Below are positions 37,020-49,897 of a DNA stretch of 64,000 bases, one piece after another. The first letter of the stretch is position 1, and each line of letters opens with the position of its first letter. The translations under genes were made by a program, and so were the position numbers. Source of the stretch: Taenia hydatigena (Eukaryota > Platyhelminthes > Cestoda > Cyclophyllidea > Taeniidae); the NCBI GenBank assembly GCA_036345935.2, contig JADWOT020001457.1, positions 1 to 64,000 on the forward strand, given 5' to 3'. Under the pieces are notes generated by a model. It was given only the letters and a program-made list of their open reading frames with translations, made no database searches and was not told the origin of the DNA.

Positions 37020-37440
37020 GTAGGGCTTGAATTGTCTAACCATTTTAGAGTGGTGAACAGTTCACGGTCCTCTGCACTTCTCTGTCTCATTTTTTGCCGA
37101 GTCGGATACTGGCGTAGGTGATGGCGTGTTCTCTATATTTTTTGTCCCCTTTGGAAAGTGCACCAGTTATGGCTACACCACTAGCGTCTGCGTCCAGTGC
37201 GAAGGGTAGTGCGCCGGCCTCCAGGTTTAATAAGGCTTGGATCAGTGCTGAGCAGTTTTTATTCTAGTTCTTCTGACGCTTTATGATGCTCGGTCTTCCA
37301 CTTGAATTTCTTTTTTTGCAAGCTCTCTGATCGCTTTATGCAGGAGCTAGCGATCTTGTCCATTAACAAAGCGCTTGCAGTAGTTCGCCAAGTCAGTGAA
37401 ACTACGAAACACTGTCTGGCTAGTTGGCGTTGATTAAGCG
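37020..37440 (-). mobile_element. Ty3/gypsy-type pol remnant (end of RT and RNase H)
   Basis: On the minus strand, in order, are SFTDLANYCKRF (the 'R-S-F-L-G-L-x-x-Y-Y-R-R-F' block at the end of gypsy reverse transcriptase), FKWKTEHHKASEEL (the 'F-x-W-x-x-x-C-x-x-A-F' block), ALDADASGVAITGALS (RNase H first catalytic aspartate, 'D-T-D-A-S'), EHAITYASIRLGK and ELFTTLKWLD. The blocks sit in different frames with stop codons between them, so this is a dead fragment. No LTR, gag or protease was found beside it. Confidence 0.75.
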
Positions 37441-40400
37441 TTCACTTGCTTTGTACAGTCTTTAGGGACTGCCCTCTCGTCTGACGGAAAATTCACGCAC
37501 CAGGAAGATTACACAGCGCTGAAGAATGCACCAATTCTTTGGATTCAAGTGCTCGACTCCTCTCAAGGTGACCGAATCGCTTTCAAATCACGTCGTGCAT
37601 TGCTTTCATCTTTGCTCATCCCACTAATGAGGGCAACAAGTCGGTGTAGGGAAGCAGTGTAGGGAAGCTGAGGTGGATTTCGGGTCAATTGGCAAATTAG
37701 TGCTTGGCCGTGTGTGCTGCAGATGTGTTTTTACATGAGATGAGATGGGAACCTGTGAACTTGCTTTCGGTGTTCCATTATTCTCCCCTTCTGCCTCCTC
37801 TCTCCCTCTTTCTCCAAGTCACATCAGTGAATGCCTTTATTGCGCTCAAGTCATCGCCCTTGTGCGCCACATCGGCGTGCCAATATTTACAGCGGTCGTA
37901 GGGAGAAGTAGTAGTGGGCAGGAGATCGAACGATTGATTGCGTGAGTGGGTGGGTAATCGGCCATGCGGATGAACACTTGTCAACAGGTGGAGAGGGTAG
38001 CGCGTATGAGGTCAGAGGTGACGAGTATAAGGCTGCTTTTGCACTCAGACATTGAGTTCCCCGTTGTCGACCTCCCCAGGCAAAAGAACACAGAAGATTG
38101 AATGCTGAGGGAAGCAGCTCTTTTCCAGCCAGCTGGCTAAATAGTTGACAAACGCCTTCAGGACAGTTTATTCGTGTCATGCGAAACAAGTTCTCATCTG
38201 CGTACCCTCCAAAATGGCAAATAGCTAGAAATGGTTAACAAATGGTCCACCCCATTTACTGGGAAGGAGTGAGGGAGCAATTGTGATGGTGGAGTTGGGG
38301 AATATGATACCGTGCACAGCATTAAGGGAATTGGGGAAGCGAAAGGCGAGTAGTGAATGCAGTTACAGAACGCAAAGACCCTCAATCATCAAACAAGAGG
38401 CCTGCTTCGTGCTGTTCGGGCCTTCGTTTCCTTTAATAGTCCTACCCTTCGCATTGAGCCTCGCTGCCATATCATACCTCAGCAGCACTGTCTTCTCTCA
38501 TTCACTCACAAAAACTCAAAATACCACCCCTTCACTACACCTCCACCGCCACATTTCAGGTACTCCACTCCAAACCATTACTTCCGAATGGCTCAACACA
38601 CCCACACAAAGACAATGAACACAACATGCATACCAATAACAGCTCATCGAAACGAATTTATTGCGAAAAACGAAAGGCAGAGAAACAAGTCACAAGATGA
38701 GGTATATCATAATGCACCAACGTTTCGACAAGCAGAACCTCGTCCACTCCTTTTAAAGAGAACACCAAGTTGAAGGGCTTGAACACCAACATACGAATGC
38801 CGCTATAAGGTTAGCAGCAGTAGTGAATGCAGATAGGATTCATCTCGTCCTTCATGGCAGATGCGAAGGATTAGATGCACTTGATTTACACCAACTCAAC
38901 GGTGCCTCACATACCAATCTGCGTCCATGCCACAAACTCGATGACATCCAAAGTAACGACGTGGCACCTGCGACCGCGATCACACACTTCGGGATAGCGG
39001 GGACTCAAACACTGGCTGCCTGCGAATTAGTCGAAATCCAGCCAGATAACAATCTTACGAGGACAATCTTGGCTAAACAACCAATCTCCCAAATGGCTAT
39101 CAAAAACTGCTGACGCACCACCCACCGCTGTCTACATCGCGCCTATGTGGCAGCCCAATATCCTACCTCAGCTCGACAATACACTAACCACCGGCTCACA
39201 AGCAGCCAAGTACAACCATACTGGCTCACTTCCAAACAACTTTGGGGTGGTCGTCAATAATTCCACCCCCTCAACCTAGCCACTTAACGCCACGCACCCA
39301 CCAACATGTAACCAACTAATCATCTTGGCAGTAGAAGTGGCGACAAATTTCTCCTCCAAGACAAACATTAAAGCAGCCAGCGCCACCCTAGTAGATCTCA
39401 CCGATTGGCGCCAAATTATAGAAAGTGTAAAGTTCAAATGATCTCCTTCAAACAACGACCCCACGAAACACAAGCGCTGGCCCCCACGGGGCCGAAAGAA
39501 GGCCATAGTGCAGAATACTGATGATCTAGCACTACCTGCTGGTAATATGAAGGCCATTGATTCATCTACAAATTACAACTGCTGCAGCCCCTAAAATGCA
39601 ACTTTAAAGTAATAATCGACCTAAAAGCCCTCGCGCCAACCACCAATTCACGTGCATATTCACCAATGCAAACGCTTAATAACACTTTGACTTCAACATC
39701 AAAGCAGCTTCGGTGTCATCTCCCAATCCACCCTATGGCAATTAACTGCCTTGTTGCAAATAACGAGCCAGACGTTTCTGACATCATTCAAGTGCACATA
39801 TCCTACACCACGTGTCGGTCTCTGGATAGCTTAGTTACCCTGTGCCAACATCATGACTCAGATAACAGATATTCACCATAGCCTGTCACTCACAATGCCC
39901 GAAATTCTGCACAAGTAACGCAGGCGCGAAGTGACAAAGACTTGGGATCTTCGGTGTACCCCATCCGAGAGAGAGACACTATCCAGAGATTGGCACAAAA
40001 ACTCAATGTGTCCAAATTCCGAAGTTGGGAGACAGCATAGGATAGGCAGCGAAGCCGATTATTCTACAGCTGAAGATTCCCAAGCTTCTTCACCCGCAAA
40101 GGTGACTGCCTAAATGCACCAGGAAAGAGGCCAGATGCCCATTTCATGTCGCCCACTGACAAAACCTACCCGTCAATATTAGCATATATTACGGTACCCT
40201 GATTGCTCGCTCAAAGATAACTTCCCCGATTCTCCCAATTCCGACAGTCTTTCGGCAGTCAAGCGATTCTGTTCTACGACAAGTCTCCCAGACCAGAGCA
40301 GAGTCCTTCAATACACTCGACCGAGAATCCATCTTACTTGAATTCAGGCCAAGGCGAGTCCGATATCGCGATATGCGATTGTCAAATCGCTGAATCTTAG

Positions 40401-41889
40401 CATTCCTTTTGTCAGGGTCTCAAGACAAAGTGGAAGCGGTTCTGCAAGGAGTAACCCCTCCGGTTCTCGTTTACAAATTGAGCGACACTTGACATCGACA
40501 GAATTCAAGTCAATGTGATTGCATACCTTGGAAAGTCCAACACCCCAAAACAACAAGGACCGTACATCAATACTTTGTCAATTTCTAGAAACACGCTGGA
40601 AAGAAACACAGCTGATGAGCCAAAACCAGCCTAATCGAGCATGCAGTGGCTCAAAATGACCATTAATTTATTTTAAAAAGAAACGAGATCATGAGCAGAA
40701 TCAGAAAGAACGATGGTGAATCTCCCCATGCTCGCAAACCTATCATACATTTCCACAATGCTCTCCTTAAGCCAAAATCATTAACAATAAAACCAAATAC
40801 CTGCATACTTAACACCCATTTACTCCACAAACAATAAAACTGTGCGAGGAGCAGAGTCATGAACAACAACGTCGGTTATCCATCCGACTCGTCGAATGGA
40901 CAGCAAACTGATTCGCACCTAATGCAATTGGTTAACTACGCGACACTCGTCCACCGAGCCGTGATAGCACCCGATTTAGCAATGTATTCAAACAAAGGTG
41001 GGCAATTATTCGCACTAATCAGCAGCCTACGTGATGTAAATCCAGCTATCTGCAAAAATTAATATAATTGGAGAGGCACCCAAGCAAGTGTAAATCTGCA
41101 TTACCGAATTATCAGGACGCTTGAATGTTTTCCGCATTACATCCACACCTCTGCCAAAAAACAGTTTCCCACCTTTTGAATCCACGCTTCGTTTGCCAAA
41201 AAGACTTACTTATAATAACAAATTAAAACCATTAATTTGAAGCCATATACTTTTTAAAAAAGCGCTTGGAGGTATTCATTTTGCTATACTATTTTTGTGC
41301 CTAATTCTTATAACCTGCACGTGCTAATGTTAGCTGAACATAAGCCAGATTCCGGAGGTTGTAAGCAATAGTTACGGCAAAATATTTGCTTTTCGCAGAT
41401 AAGTGAATATCGCATATGAAAAAGTTTATTTATCAAATACATCCATGAAAGTGTGGCTTGCGCTTAATGGGGGTTGCCAGATTCGTACTGACTTTAATTA
41501 TACTTCCTAATTTGATTAAACGATGGTATGGGCTGTGTATGCTTAGTCTAAGCGATTATTTTACAGCATGACGGTGAATAAATTATGACGACCATTGAGG
41601 ATCAGTTTTTGCTGGATGCGCACTTTATTCTTGGGAAAAAAGACGGCAGCCGAATTGATGGGCCAACCACTAGAGGGTAGTTATGTTCCAGACAATCAGA
41701 GGTAACGTTGAAGTTCTGGAACAACTATTGTAGGAGAACACAAATTATAACGAAGGAAACATAAGTTTGCCCTTTCAAGCTGTAGCTGAGTGTATGTTGG
41801 GAAAGACTAGCAGATAATTTGGCGAATGTGTAGCGTCCTGAGGCTCCCTCGAAGGCAAAAGAAGGCAGAATGCTAGGGCAGAATATATA
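37441..41889. other. A/C-rich stretch without a supportable gene
   Basis: From about 38 to 41.6 kb the plus strand is again rich in A and C. Open frames such as 38357-38773 and 38823-39113 (plus) and 39276-39557 (minus) lack recognised domains. No continuation of the gypsy remnant toward its gag side was recognised. Confidence 0.4.
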
Positions 41890-42270
41890 TATGTATTCAA
41901 CGGACAGAGGGAAATAGGCTGCTGGCATGGCCCGGAGGCCAGCCCACGTAGCTAGGGCAGTACAGCCACCCCTGTGTCCTTGACCGAAACCGATAGTTCC
42001 AACAAACAAAGTACTACAAATGTGTCTTGAGATTCCCCGCGACTTATTTTGGTGGTTGCATGCAAAGGACCGCTCGGCAGACAGCACTTTGTAGAACTTC
42101 CCACTCCGTGGAACCACTAATCTCTTCATGGGGTTGAGACGCAAAGAATAGGGATATTCGTCGCTGAGTATGAGTTATGGAAGATACGAAGTAGTCCAGA
42201 CTCCGAAGTGCCACAATGCTCCGTAAACTTCGTGGGACATAGAGTTTGGTCAGATTAGATAGCAGTCCTC
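41890..42270 (-). mobile_element. Ty3/gypsy-type integrase remnant
   Basis: The minus strand reads LYVPRSLRS, which matches the 'L-V-V-P-x-x-L-R' entry to gypsy integrase, then a zinc-finger-like region ending in CNHQNKSRG, then GQGHRGG and ATWAGLRAMPA at the place where the integrase core has G-H-R-Y and 'D-Y-F-T-K-W-x-E-A'. The frame shifts near 42050 and the core aspartate is lost. The order relative to the RNase H remnant at 37 kb is wrong for one element on this strand, so it is a separate insertion or a rearranged piece. Confidence 0.5.
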
Positions 42271-45200
42271 TAAGACGGCATAAAACAAGTGAGAATTGGA
42301 CCAACGCCAACTAACCAAACAGAACTCCACAGTTTACCTAGCTTGACAAATCGCTACAAGGGTTTCGCTAAAGACTTGGCTATATTGCATGTCGCTGCGA
42401 AAAGTGACTAAGAAGCTGGTAAAAAAGGTGTTTTACGTAGGCGAATGAGCATGTTGAAGCAAAGAACCGAGGCAGGTGATGTGTGCCCTCTCAGAGAACC
42501 ATCTCGCAAATCGTGTCACCGACCCGGTCAGAAGGGATCAACCATACATCTAACCACCACACACACACGCATACGCTTTTCACCGCCTCCCTCCCTGTCT
42601 CTCTGCGCAGAAACATTCAACAATGGCCTTTCTCCATCCTCTCCTCTACTTCCTCTCTTCTGTGAACGTCTCATCTTCGCCTCTCATCCAACTATTCTTT
42701 TGTGGCTTTCAGTTTAGCAATCGTGTTGCTTCCTCTCCACTAGAGAGGTGCAATCACCGCCGTTGTCCTCCCTGCTGCAACACAGCAATTTTCCTAGGTA
42801 TGCGATTAAAAAGAAGCAGCAAAAGCACGCCTTCGCGAGCTCTATGTCAATCGATGGGAGTTAGTCTCCACTGTCTTCACTAGATTCATACCTCGCGTTG
42901 CCCAACTGCCGAAAGTCGTCCTTCCAAAAGGAAACAACAGGGATAAAAAGCTGATGGAAAGTAGTTCAGGCAAGGCAGCGCATTTCATTCAAAGCACATT
43001 AGTATTAGTGGTTTCTCTCACCCTCCTCCACCGCCTTTGCATGCGCCATGTTGCAGAGAAATCGACTAAGGTAAATAGACATGAAGACAAATGATGTCTG
43101 CTCCCGCAAAACCATCCACAACGGGTGCCTCCTAAGTCCAACATCACACGGCCCTGAGAGACACCACGCGACAACACGTGCCGCTAATCGATTCACACGT
43201 GTAGGATTCGAATTGGTCCATCGCACAACAACGTCGGATATGATCGTTAACGTGTTCTTTCGTCTACTGCTGCTCATCTTTCTTCGTGGATTCGTCCCGT
43301 TAATTCAGTTGGCCATCAATGCCTCCCCTCCGCTTCGCTTTTTCCTCCTATTCAGTCCCCTGTTATTTTTTACGTTTGTCACCTTCTTCGCCATCCCGGC
43401 ATCAGTTCCAACCACCCGGCTTACCATTCCGATAAACTCAAAAGGCCGAAACAATTGTCTACAGTAGAAATTAGGGGTAAGTTATGCCACCAGTTCCTCC
43501 TCCTCTCCTCTTCTCCCCTCGTGCCAACTTTTTCCATCCTCCTCCCCCTCCTCGCCATTATTTCATTTGCGTGTGTCATTTCATTTTCATCAAATCTGAT
43601 ATCCAGTGTCAATCACATGGATAGGAAAACTATCTTTAGCTTCTTCGAATGTGCTACTGAAAAGCCGTAATTCCTATCAATAGGTCTATTTCTTAAAGTT
43701 TTACTCATTCAGATGGCTAGATGAGTGGGTAGATGAGTCAGTTCCGGAGTAGACAGGAGAAAGAGGGAGAGAAATGCAGAGTACTGCACCACAGCACTGC
43801 GCATAGTCAACTTACGGCGGCCATTTTCAATCCCCTTTTATCCTTCCCCACCCTGTCCCATTTCATGCCCTCGGCTTCTCATCTCTCTGCCCCTCTCTCA
43901 ATCACCTCTTTGTCTCTTTCAGACGTGCACTCATGTTGCTTAGCAATGCAACGAAACAATTCTGCCAGGCAGGGGCCTAGAAAAAGGCGTCAAACACGCA
44001 ACGTCGTTAACGTAATAGTAACCTTTAGGGATGAGTCGCCGACTTCTCAAATCAACTCATACTCTGAACCACGCTTGCTGTGCAACGACTACTTTTCATG
44101 TCATTTCCATGCCCTTACATTCACCTAATGAGTAGCATCAGCGAAAGACCTGTTGAGGTAGTAAGAATGACTTGCTCAATATGTACATTTCACTGTAGAA
44201 GCACTGTAGCACGGTATGCAGGACCAGGCTTGACTAGATTGTACTGGGTCGCGACAGAGCAGACTAGTCACCTTGGCTGAAATATGACAGGCTTGCATAA
44301 AGCAGGAAAGGAGAGCATGGACAGGACTACCACGTCTATCTTGCCTACCTCATCCTCAGAAACGCCTTATGTGCTACCGTTGGAGTCAAACTCACCAACA
44401 CTCTACTTTGACCCACCTAATCCACCCGGCACAACTCCATGCCATGTAACTTAAGGTCTTCTCTTTCTTTCTCGCAGACACTAGGGATCAAGGTACTCAG
44501 ACTATAAGTAGGCCTGGCGACGTCTTCGGAATGGAGGGACCGCAGCTCTCTTCCCTACGTCCCCTTGTCCATGGCCCACTGCAATGCGCCTTCGGTGAGT
44601 GCCTCAGTTGTCTCCCACTACGACGTCCTATATGTTTCCAAGTATTACACCTTGCATGATGTCTCGTTATTTGTGCTCTACGCATTCAATTTAACCGGAA
44701 CAGAGGAGTTGGTACTCCCCTCGCTTCATTTATTTGTCTTTATTTTTCCAATTTAGTGGCACAAGAAAATGTCGCTTCTCTGCCTTTCTTGCGCTGCGCT
44801 CGCCTTCCCCTTCTTCAAACTCAGCCCAATTCGCTTAAGCCTCATCCTCCTCCCACTACATTGTCTGCCAGTGCCCTTTTTGCAAGTCCCTTTCATCGCC
44901 CCACTAGTCTCACTCCTCATTATGGCATGATTCAATAGTGCCAAGATTCGCAACCTACATCAGACTTGAATGGACTATTCCGCATCTAACTCAGTCACGC
45001 TTTGCCTTTAACAAAATCTCATTTCAGCGTAGCCTAGCCTGCATCGCCATTCATTCTCCATTCCTATCTTCCTTTCCGTCGTTGTAGTTTGTCCCACACC
45101 ACTTCGCCTCAATTCTGTCTCCTACTCCTACTCCTCCTCCATTTACCCCCTCGAGAGCGAAGGTGAGCGCGTTGCTCCTACTTCCCACTTCGTAATTTAT

Positions 45201-45308
45201 AGACTCGCTTAACTCCTACCTCATCATCTCACTGCCCGATTCCTTCCTTCTCTCTTTAGAGGATGCCCCTACCTGGCGCTCTACATTAGCGAGTAAAAAT
45301 ATGCGCTT
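42271..45308. other. pyrimidine-rich plus-strand stretch, no supportable gene
   Basis: Many CT-rich tracts (for example 42580-42680, 43500-43560 and 43830-43930) create long but low-complexity open frames on the plus strand (43081-43467, 43733-44128). None was assignable. A short CA repeat lies near 42559-42569. Confidence 0.35.
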
Positions 45309-46945
45309 CCCGCCATGACAGACCACCTGCTCCCTTGCCTCCCTACTACTCTCAAGACGTGCCCACATTGAGAATACATCCAACTCCTCTCAATCTCTAC
45401 ACACAGCACCTCATCACCATCGCAAGAGGCGACTGCATGACCTATCCTCCGTCTCAACAAAATGAAACGTCATACCAACTAAAAGGGAGAGATTCTTCGG
45501 TGTCAGTGCAACAGACTACCGCCCTACTACTCTCAAGAGGTGCTAACATACAGAACACTTCCAACTCCTCGCAATCTGTACCGACAGCACCTCATCACCA
45601 TTGCAAAAGGCGACTGCATGACCAATCCTCCGCCTCAACAATATACAACGTCATACCAAATAAAAAGGAGAAATTCGTCGGTGCCGCGACAACAGACTAC
45701 CGCCATACTACTCTCAAGAGTTGCCCACATACAGAATACTTCCAACTCCTCACAATCTGTACTTACAGCACCCTATCTCGGTCGTAATAGGCGACTTCTT
45801 GACCAATTCTACCCCTCAAAATTATAAAACGTAATGCCGAATATAAAGGGGAGATTCTTCGGTGTCAGTACAACAGACAACCGCCCTACTACTCTCAAGA
45901 GGTGCCCATATGCAGAATACTTCCAACTCCTCACAATCTGTGACGACAGCACCTCATCACCATCGCAGGAGGCGCCTGCATGATCAATTTTTCGTCTCCA
46001 CCTTATAAAACGTCATACCAAATATAAAGTTGAGATTCGTTGATGCCGCGATGGTGGATTAGCGCCTATCAAATCTGTTTAAACAATGAAAATTTGTTGC
46101 GGATTGTAAAGGAGAGACGCGTCGGTGCCCAGTTAATATTGACTACTGCCCTATTACCAAGATATGCTCACGTACAGAACACCTTCATTTTGTCACAATC
46201 CCTACCGACGGCTTCTTGCAACAGACGTAGGAGCTGACAAGTTTTGCAGTTCTGTCTCAACAATAGAAAACCTGAAACGGATTACAAAGGAAGGACGCGT
46301 CGATGCTGCGATAACACAGACTACCGGCATACTACCAAGGGGTGCTCACATGCACAATTCTTCCATTTCGTCGCAATCTCCCCTCACAGCTCCTCATAAC
46401 AAGGACAAAACGCGACTGGTTCTTTAGATCTGCTTAAAAATAGAAAGCGTGAATCGAGTCGCAAAGGAGAGATGCGTCGGTGCCGCGATGATACAGACTA
46501 CTGCCCTATTGCCAAGAGATCCTTACGCACAGAACACCTCCATTTCGTCACAATCCCTACTCACGGCTCCCTACAACAGACGTAGGAGCCGACAAGCTCA
46601 GCAGTTCGGTCTCAATAATAAAAACCGTGATATGGATTGTAAAGGAAACAGGCGTCGGTGCCGCAATTGCAGAGACCTCCACCCTATCGCCAAGAGGTGC
46701 TCACGTACAGAAAACCTCCATTTGGTCAATTTCTACCGACGGCTCCTTACGGCAGACGTAGGAGCCAAGTGCCTCAGCTCTTCGCCGCTTTAACGATCAA
46801 ATAAGACGTGATGCTTACATACGGAATACTTTCATTTCGTCACAATATGTGCAGATAGCTCCTCATAACATAGGTAGGAGGCGACTGCTTTAAAAGTTTT
46901 GCTTTTCAACATTAAAAACGTTCGAAACCGATTTTAGCAAGACAA
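45309..46945 (+). repeat. array of about nine ~180-bp tandem units (plus orientation)
   Basis: The landmark for 'GTGCCCACATACAGAATACTTCC' (in variants) recurs at about 45357, 45539, 45720, 45900, 46164, 46343, 46521, 46697 and 46811. Spacing is 176-182 bases, except one longer interval (about 264) and one short terminal interval (about 114). The outer units are most alike. The units from about 46040 inward are clearly more diverged and carry a different spacer (GACGTAGGAGCCGACAAG type), so there are two subfamilies. Frames open across the array only because the unit lacks stops in places. Confidence 0.85.
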
Positions 46946-48979
46946 GTTTTACCTTTACTTTGAGATACCACGATGACTAGTATGTATCTGGATCACCATT
47001 ACACATGAATGTAATGTTATAAAGGTACGTCAACTCAACCTACTAATTTATTTTCAACGTTTAGCATTACTATATTAATAATTAATAATTTGGAAACACC
47101 GAAGGGAAATGACAATGCTACCAGATTCCAACAGAGATGCATGGAAGGAAATGCAAAAACACAACAGACACCACGGTGATGACGCTCCACAGACAAACAA
47201 TAGGCCACCACGACCCCTACGGGTTCATCGGCTACCTCGTGTCCAATGCAAGCAGCATACATCTGATATGGCCTTTAAACGACCATTTTATACATTACGT
47301 TACAGAAAACGGATGAACCCTCAAAACATGACTTTACAAACCCTCTTTTCAACGGCTTCACCACAGCTTAGATGTTCCATTGTTTTTCACCGAAACCTCG
47401 TTTGCATAAAATAAATGCAATTATCCACCAAGAACACTCCTACGTATGTTTCACTGCTCAAACCTCACCCAATACGCTTATGGCACTTCACTTCAGCCAA
47501 TTATAACAAACAAATAAGGAAAACGCGTTCAAGAGACGACATTAGGTCACTCTGCACTAATCAGCGCATCAAATGCATGCAACGTTGGTAAGAAGATAGT
47601 GAACACTTACTGTACCTCCTACAAGGCAGCAGAATCACCAAGACCTCAGCTGCACTCACGGCCGAGAAAAGAGGCGAGGAAAGAATCCTTCGCGTGACAC
47701 CTGCAGTCCCACCGAGGACGCAACACCGCGAGCGTTCACCTCACTTCATTTCTTCGCCTTATCCAAGGAGTGCTAGATTAATCACACCTTATCAAATTGT
47801 GCAGCAAGCTTTATGATGATAGAGTGCCAAGTCTTTTGGCGCACCAACGACTGCACAGCGAGGAGGGGGCATTGATCATATCCTTTACAACTGAAAAATG
47901 GCGTGTAGTAGTATTTTTGGGGGCGGATAAATTATGTCCATATGGTAAAATCATCCCAACTTACCACCTGCTGCCGGAGGCATGTACGTTACCCAAAAGA
48001 TATCAGATCTCCGCATCAAAACTCCTTAACGACATCACGGATTTTAACTAAAGCATTAATTTATTAATCTAGCATTCTCGAGTCCAAGTTATTTCGCATC
48101 TCCTCTCATCTACGCTTAAACCTTACGGTGTCATTTCAGCAATGCGCTAGGGACGAGAATTTGTGGTAGAGGTTTACACCATACAAACGCTGCACTCTCC
48201 GGTTACGGTCTTCTCGAATCTACTTTGCGGTTTCCTCAATAATCACCACAAAACCAAGAAAGTTATCGCTGACTAGTCTGAAATAGTTCGACTGCTCTCA
48301 AGTGGCAGACCCACCGACTCCATATGCAAATTCATTGCCCACAAATGCAGCAATTGTATCCAGTAATAGGAAAATCGGACCCCTCACCTTTCAGCATGAC
48401 TGAAAAACAACTTAAAATAGGCAGGATCAGCAGAGACCACCCTAGTGTCAAATACACTTAAGCATCTAATTAAACGAGTTAATGAAACCTGTGTATTCCA
48501 CCACGAGCATTGCACGAACCACGAATTCAGCAAGCCTCAAAAGTCGCTAGTCACACTTTCATGCCAATAATAAAGGGTCTCTTATGCATACGCATAAAAT
48601 GCGCCAAAATTTACAACCAAGGATACTTACACACCTGGACTCGTTAGCGCGAACCTCACACAAAGCACGGCAACCATCACATCAAAGCCGCTGGATGCAT
48701 AAAACGGGCCTTAAGTACGATGAAAGAAATGGTTATCGCAGCAACTGCTATTGAAATCAAGAATCACAGCAAAAAGCATTTTATTTTATAATTTAAAAAT
48801 ATTTTTCAAAGCATTTGTTAGGCAATCAGCACAGCGATATAGTTCAAATGATTTTTATGTCAAAAGCAGTTACCTTGTGAACCCTTCTCTAAACTACCCA
48901 TAACTGACTAATGACCTACGCGCAAAGGTTGACTGCTTGTAACTTTAACAAATCATATTAATTGGTGCTATAATGGTGA
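46946..48979. other. body of the foldback-like element
   Basis: The reverse complement aligns to 33.64-35.96 kb over almost its full length. Two plus-strand frames, 47109-47414 and 47797-48051, have partly open counterparts in the other copy. The latter shares LIISFTTEKW and HQRL-SEE with the minus frame at 34801-34998, but neither has a known domain, and the similarity may only mirror nucleotide identity. Confidence 0.6.
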
Positions 48980-49680
48980 CATGTCTGCTGTACCGGCACA
49001 GTCGAATCTCGCCTTTATTTGGTATGACGTTTTATCTTATTGAGAGGGAGGATTAGTAATGCAGTGGCCTTTTGCGATCGTGATGAGCTGCTGTCGGTAA
49101 AGAGTGTGAGGAGATGGAAGTATTCTGTATGTGGGCAACTCATGGTAGTAGGACGATAGTCTGTTGTTCCGGCACAGACGGATCTCTCCTTTATATTTGA
49201 TATGACGCTGGATCTTGTTGAGAGGAAGGGTTAATCATGCAGTAGCCTTTTGCGGTGGTGATGAGGTGCTGTCGGTAGAGATTGTGAGGAGTAGGAAGTA
49301 TTCTGTATGTGGGCACCCCTTGAGAGTAGTAGGGCGGTAGCCTGTTGTCGCGGCACAGACGAATCTCTCCTTTATATTTGGTATGACGTTTTATATTGTT
49401 GAGACGGAGGATTGGTCATGCAGTCGCCTTTTGCAATGGTGATGAGGTGCTGTCGGTGTAAATTGTGAGGAGTTAGGAGCATTCTGTATGTGGGCACCTC
49501 CTGAGAGTAGTAGGACGGTAGTCTGTTGTTCCGGCACAGACAAATCTCCCCTTTATATTTGATATGACGTTTCATCTTGTTGGGAGGTAGGATTGGTCAT
49601 GCAGTCGCATTTTGCGATCGTGATGAGGTGCTGTTGGTACAGATTGTGAGGAGCCGGAAGTATTCTGTATGTGGGCACCG
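48980..49680 (-). repeat. array of about four ~180-bp tandem units (minus orientation)
   Basis: The landmark TATTCTGTATGTGGGCA recurs at about 49118, 49297, 49477 (first bases diverged) and 49658, spaced 179-182 bases. Each unit also carries GTTGT-C-GGCACAGAC and GGTCATGCAGTCGC-like blocks. It is the reverse complement of the outer, well-preserved subfamily at 45.3-46.0 kb. Confidence 0.85.
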
Positions 49681-49683
49681 AAC

Positions 49684-49897
49684 TGTGACGGTAGTGGCGG
49701 CGGCGATGGTTATGTGGTTGTTTGAGTGTGCGAGAGGCTGAGCGCTGTGGGTGGTTGACAACCAGTAGAACACCACATCCTTATTGTACTCATGTAAGCA
49801 TCTCCTCTAACTTCATCTGATGAGTGTGGATGACAAAACCATCAATGGATCTGCTGGCATCCATTTGTTCGCTCTGAATTTTCGCATCAATCGATTA
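49684..49897 (+). repeat. inverted duplicate, copy 1
   Basis: From ACTGTGACGGTAGTGGCGG to about CTGAATTTTCGCATCAATCG this stretch matches the reverse complement of 51903-52132, including ATCAATGGATCTGCTGGCAT without a mismatch. It begins within a few bases of the outer end of the minus-orientation array. The frame conserved in copy 2 is broken by stops here. Confidence 0.75.

Larger units (their letters stand above)
45309..49680. mobile_element. foldback-like element with tandem-array terminal inverted repeats
   Basis: Two arrays of the same ~180-bp unit face each other: about nine units in plus orientation at 45309-46945 and about four in minus orientation at 48980-49680. They enclose a 2-kb body that is also found, inverted, at 33.64-35.96 kb. 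Both outer ends stop at about the same point of the unit (near ACTCTCAAGA/GTGCCCAC on the left, GTGGGCACC on the right), which suggests true element termini. Known elements with this architecture are Drosophila FB and the P-superfamily Galileo elements. No transposase was recognised in the body, so this copy is probably non-autonomous. No target-site duplication was identified by eye. Confidence 0.6.

Noticed and set aside
45335..46793. Long plus-strand open frames (45335-45787, 45540-45827, 46449-46793)
   Set aside because: They fall within the tandem repeat array and have no independent evidence of coding.
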